Source: Ignavibacteriales bacterium (GTDB lineage Bacteria; Bacteroidota; Ignavibacteria; Ignavibacteriales; Melioribacteraceae). Taken from it: a stretch of 10,201 nucleotides of DNA. The stretch lies in assembly GCA_016929735.1 (NCBI GenBank), contig JAFGID010000339.1, positions 1 to 10,201 on the forward strand, read 5' to 3'. Shown here piece after piece: positions 7,862 through 10,201 of the stretch. The translations under genes and the position numbers were made by a program. The notes beneath the pieces are model-generated. The model was given only the letters and a program-made list of their open reading frames with translations. It made no database searches and was not told the origin of the DNA. The first letter of the stretch is position 1. Each line of letters begins with the position of its first letter.

Positions 7862-8143
7862 CTATTTCAATAGCATACATTTTATTATTTTATGATAATT
7901 CTCTGCCTTCATTGTAATGAAATAGATACCCGATGGAAGTAGTTGATTAAACTTATCTTTACCATTCCAATACATTTGGTAAATCCCGGCTGAAATTTTT
8001 CCATCTACCAGCGTTATGATTTCTTTGCCAACTATGTTATAAATTTTTATAGAAACCTCATTCGAATTTGGAACCCAATATTCTATTTTAGTGTTATTAT
8101 TAAAAGGATTGGGGTAATTTTGTTTTAAGCTAAAAGAAGATGG
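7862..8143 (-). other. T9SS type A C-terminal sorting domain
   Basis: This part of the FN3 protein encodes about 93 residues beginning PSSFSLKQNYPNPFN. The motif order matches the type IX secretion C-terminal target family: YPNPFN, then a short strand (TKIEYWVP), VSIKIYNIVGKEI, a Gly-rich turn with YWNGKD, PSGIYF, and a final basic strand (KIIKCMLLK). It is the strongest single marker in the window for an FCB-type organism with T9SS. Confidence 0.92.
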
Positions 8144-10201
8144 TACAATTAATTCTGTATCATTATTTTGCATTGTCATATTTTTCTCTAAGTATTGCCT
8201 ATCGGTACTATCAGTATTAGACCACCCACTTTCCTGGAGTTGATTATTCACTCCTTTGATTCTGGCATGAATATGGAAATATTTACCGGGAAAATCATTA
8301 TATGCTTTTCTCAAAGTATCTTTATCACCGGGAATAATTACACAAAACTCTGGTTTTCTTATTATAAAATCACCCAATGAATACTTATTATCATGCCATT
8401 CAAGATAATATGAATCTATATTATAACCTTCAAGATAGATTGAAGGATGCCATTCAAATTTGTATGTAAATCTTCTATTTGGAATTTTCTTTACTACAAA
8501 ATATAGTGGGAATGGTATCGGATACCATGCTTCACTATCTGGCTCTGCGATGTTACCAACCCTATCTTCGGGAATTAATTTAAAATATCTTCCATAATTT
8601 AAAAGGTTTTCATTTTTTAAATCTGGAAATCCTAGAATAAGAGTTGTATCCGCATTATGAATTTTCCATGCTCCCTTTTGTTTATTGCTATTTATATCAT
8701 AAAAATTTAAATGATACCATTTAATCCCACTCTCTGTTGCAGGATCCTCAGCACTTTCATCCCACTTTAGAGCTAGCTGAATTTTGCCCACTTCTGAGCT
8801 CGTGTCTGCTCTTGAGATAATAGACCTAAAATTTGATTTTGTAGGGGGTGTGGAATCATCATAGATTTTAAAATCACCATCTTCGTAACGGGTTGTGTAA
8901 CCATGTTGATTACCCCATTTATCAAAAGCTGTAATTTGAATGAAATATGGCGCATTAGTGTAATGATTAAGCGTATCGATGTTAGTAAAATCAACCGATG
9001 TAAACATTTTATTATTTTGATAAGCTGGGATAATAATTGTTGCAATGGAATTAGGATGGTTTAGTTGATCAAATTCACGATTTGTTGATAATTGAATTTT
9101 TACCGTAGCTGCTCCGCGACTTGTTTGTGCCTTCGTAATTCCATCTTGTTCAAGATAGTACCAACTGACAGAGACTTTGTTTTTATTGCCATTAAAGAAT
9201 AATTTCGGGTTAGATTTTCCTTTTACATAAATAGTATCGATTTTTGGAATAAAGACCCTGCTTGTATCATGTTTGGTGCTTTTTTCAACATAATCTCTTG
9301 GTTTAATTGTATCACCATCAACAGTTATAATACAAGGATCAATTCGATATCTATAAGTCATATCAGAAATAAGCAGGCTATCATCCATGAATTGCGCTTT
9401 TTTCCATTCTTTCGAATCTTCAGAAAAATCTAGTACTAATGTATCCTTTTTGGCGGTACCCGTCATCCCATATCTCGTTAATTGAAATAGATCGACTAAT
9501 GATGAATCATAACCGTTCACAAAATTATTTTTCCAATACTTTTCCCAACATACGAAAATACCTGCGTGGTAAGGCTGAGGCTGCAATTCTAATTCATGCA
9601 TTTTTAAATGAGGAAAAGGAGGTTCTCGAAAATCACAAAACATTGGTAAGGATTTTTGAGTAGAATCATTCCTTCCGCTCACCAGCTCAACTGCATATAC
9701 TTCACAATAATATGTTTTATCTGTGTCAACTTTAAAATTGGCAACTGTTGTATCAACGATTAATGTTTGATGAATATTTTTTTCTACCTGCAGGGGATGA
9801 TAATAGCAAATCGCCGTATAATTAAATTCACCTTTATTCAAGTGTGTCCTTATAGGATCCCATGATACTTCCCACATCACTTGATTTTCATTAATTATTT
9901 TGCCTCTTACATTTTCAGGCGCCCGATTACAATAATCCGAATCAAAGTTAGAAAATTCTGATGGAATATCAAAAAAGTTAATCGCTTTTACACCATAAGT
10001 GTAATATTGAAAAACGAACAGCGTATCACCAGGTATACCGTTCAATTCATTATAATCATAGCGATCGACCCATTTCAATGTATCCAAAGAGGATATTATT
10101 GTGGCTACCAATGACGAATCGCCAGCTTCATCCCAGCGCCAGATCTCGTATCCAACGATCTGTTCCGATGGTCTGGTCCATTGTAAATAGAGGTTGCCAT
10201 C
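7862..10201 (-). CDS. Multi-domain fibronectin type III surface protein with T9SS type A sorting domain (5' end truncated by window edge)
   Basis: The frame is open to the window edge: the 30 codons upstream of the TTG at 10111-10109 contain no stop and continue an FN3 domain (YLQWTRP, GYEIWRW). The true start and any signal peptide are therefore outside, leaving 779 visible residues. Visible residues 1-85 are an FN3 domain with YTYGVKAIN and PSEFSN near its end. About five more beta-sandwich modules follow, roughly at 94-185, 205-290, 330-430, 450-555 and 565-665. They show FN3-like traits such as VSWDP, YCEVYAVE, FIQITAFDKWGNQ and the STPPT linker. The last 90 residues hold QNYPNPFN, an IKIYNIVGKEI strand, a GIYQMYWNGKD turn, PSGIYF and a basic end, the classic T9SS type A sorting signal. 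In known systems this domain directs export across the outer membrane and is then cleaved. No catalytic domain is visible; an adhesive or structural role is inferred. It is the first visible gene of the run. Confidence 0.9.
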   Translation of the reverse strand, partial: DGNLYLQWTRPSEQIVGYEIWRWDEAGDSSLVATIISSLDTLKWVDRYDYNELNGIPGDTLFVFQYYTYGVKAINFFDIPSEFSNFDSDYCNRAPENVRGKIINENQVMWEVSWDPIRTHLNKGEFNYTAICYYHPLQVEKNIHQTLIVDTTVANFKVDTDKTYYCEVYAVELVSGRNDSTQKSLPMFCDFREPPFPHLKMHELELQPQPYHAGIFVCWEKYWKNNFVNGYDSSLVDLFQLTRYGMTGTAKKDTLVLDFSEDSKEWKKAQFMDDSLLISDMTYRYRIDPCIITVDGDTIKPRDYVEKSTKHDTSRVFIPKIDTIYVKGKSNPKLFFNGNKNKVSVSWYYLEQDGITKAQTSRGAATVKIQLSTNREFDQLNHPNSIATIIIPAYQNNKMFTSVDFTNIDTLNHYTNAPYFIQITAFDKWGNQHGYTTRYEDGDFKIYDDSTPPTKSNFRSIISRADTSSEVGKIQLALKWDESAEDPATESGIKWYHLNFYDINSNKQKGAWKIHNADTTLILGFPDLKNENLLNYGRYFKLIPEDRVGNIAEPDSEAWYPIPFPLYFVVKKIPNRRFTYKFEWHPSIYLEGYNIDSYYLEWHDNKYSLGDFIIRKPEFCVIIPGDKDTLRKAYNDFPGKYFHIHARIKGVNNQLQESGWSNTDSTDRQYLEKNMTMQNNDTELIVPSSFSLKQNYPNPFNNNTKIEYWVPNSNEVSIKIYNIVGKEIITLVDGKISAGIYQMYWNGKDKFNQLLPSGIYFITMKAENYHKIIKCMLLK

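Noticed and set aside
8773..9045. Minus-strand open frame of 90 codons in another frame
   Set aside because: It is entirely inside the FN3 gene, whose own frame carries recognisable domains on both sides; no domain or start signal was seen in the shadow frame.
1..10201. Search for a CRISPR array, tRNA, rRNA or mobile element
   Set aside because: Coding genes fill nearly the whole window, gaps are 17-79 bases, and no regular repeat-spacer pattern, tRNA-like fold, transposase motif or terminal inverted repeat was seen.

Overview
This window is a stretch of AT-rich bacterial DNA with four long genes, all on the minus strand. They are separated by only 17 to 39 bases, so they are probably co-transcribed. 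No plus-strand gene, RNA gene, CRISPR array or insertion sequence is visible. Transcription runs from high to low coordinates. The promoter and the 5' end of the first gene lie beyond position 10201.

The likely source is a member of the Fibrobacteres-Chlorobi-Bacteroidetes (FCB) assemblage or a related candidate phylum, such as Ignavibacteriota, Marinimicrobia, Calditrichota, Cloacimonadota or KSB1. The evidence is a type IX secretion (T9SS) sorting domain containing QNYPNPFN, a second C-terminal domain with APNPFNP, a PorV/PorQ-type outer-membrane barrel, and fibronectin-III/Ig-like surface modules. Two genes have recognisable purine-rich ribosome binding sites, which argues mildly against typical Bacteroidia. 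The exact phylum cannot be fixed from this window.

Layout in order of transcription: (1) 10201-7862, a 5'-truncated multi-FN3 surface protein ending in a canonical T9SS sorting domain; (2) 7822-5054, a secreted protein of one FN3-like and about six Ig-like modules ending in a FlgD-like/T9SS-type domain; (3) 5036-1770, a 1088-residue fusion of a PorV/PorQ-like barrel, a helical TPR-like region with an internal duplication of about 148 residues, and a C-terminal NHL-like beta-propeller; (4) 1735-80, an exported TPR protein with one transmembrane helix at its C-terminus and a short basic tail.

A plausible reading is an envelope locus: two large T9SS-type cargo proteins encoded with a PorV-like barrel that could receive, shuttle or anchor them, and a membrane-tethered TPR protein that could act as scaffold or sensor. 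The core T9SS parts (PorK/L/M/N, SprA, PorU) are not here, so this would be a cargo and accessory cluster. The barrel-TPR-propeller fusion and the output-less TPR membrane protein are the most unusual elements. Functional links between the genes are inferred from context only.
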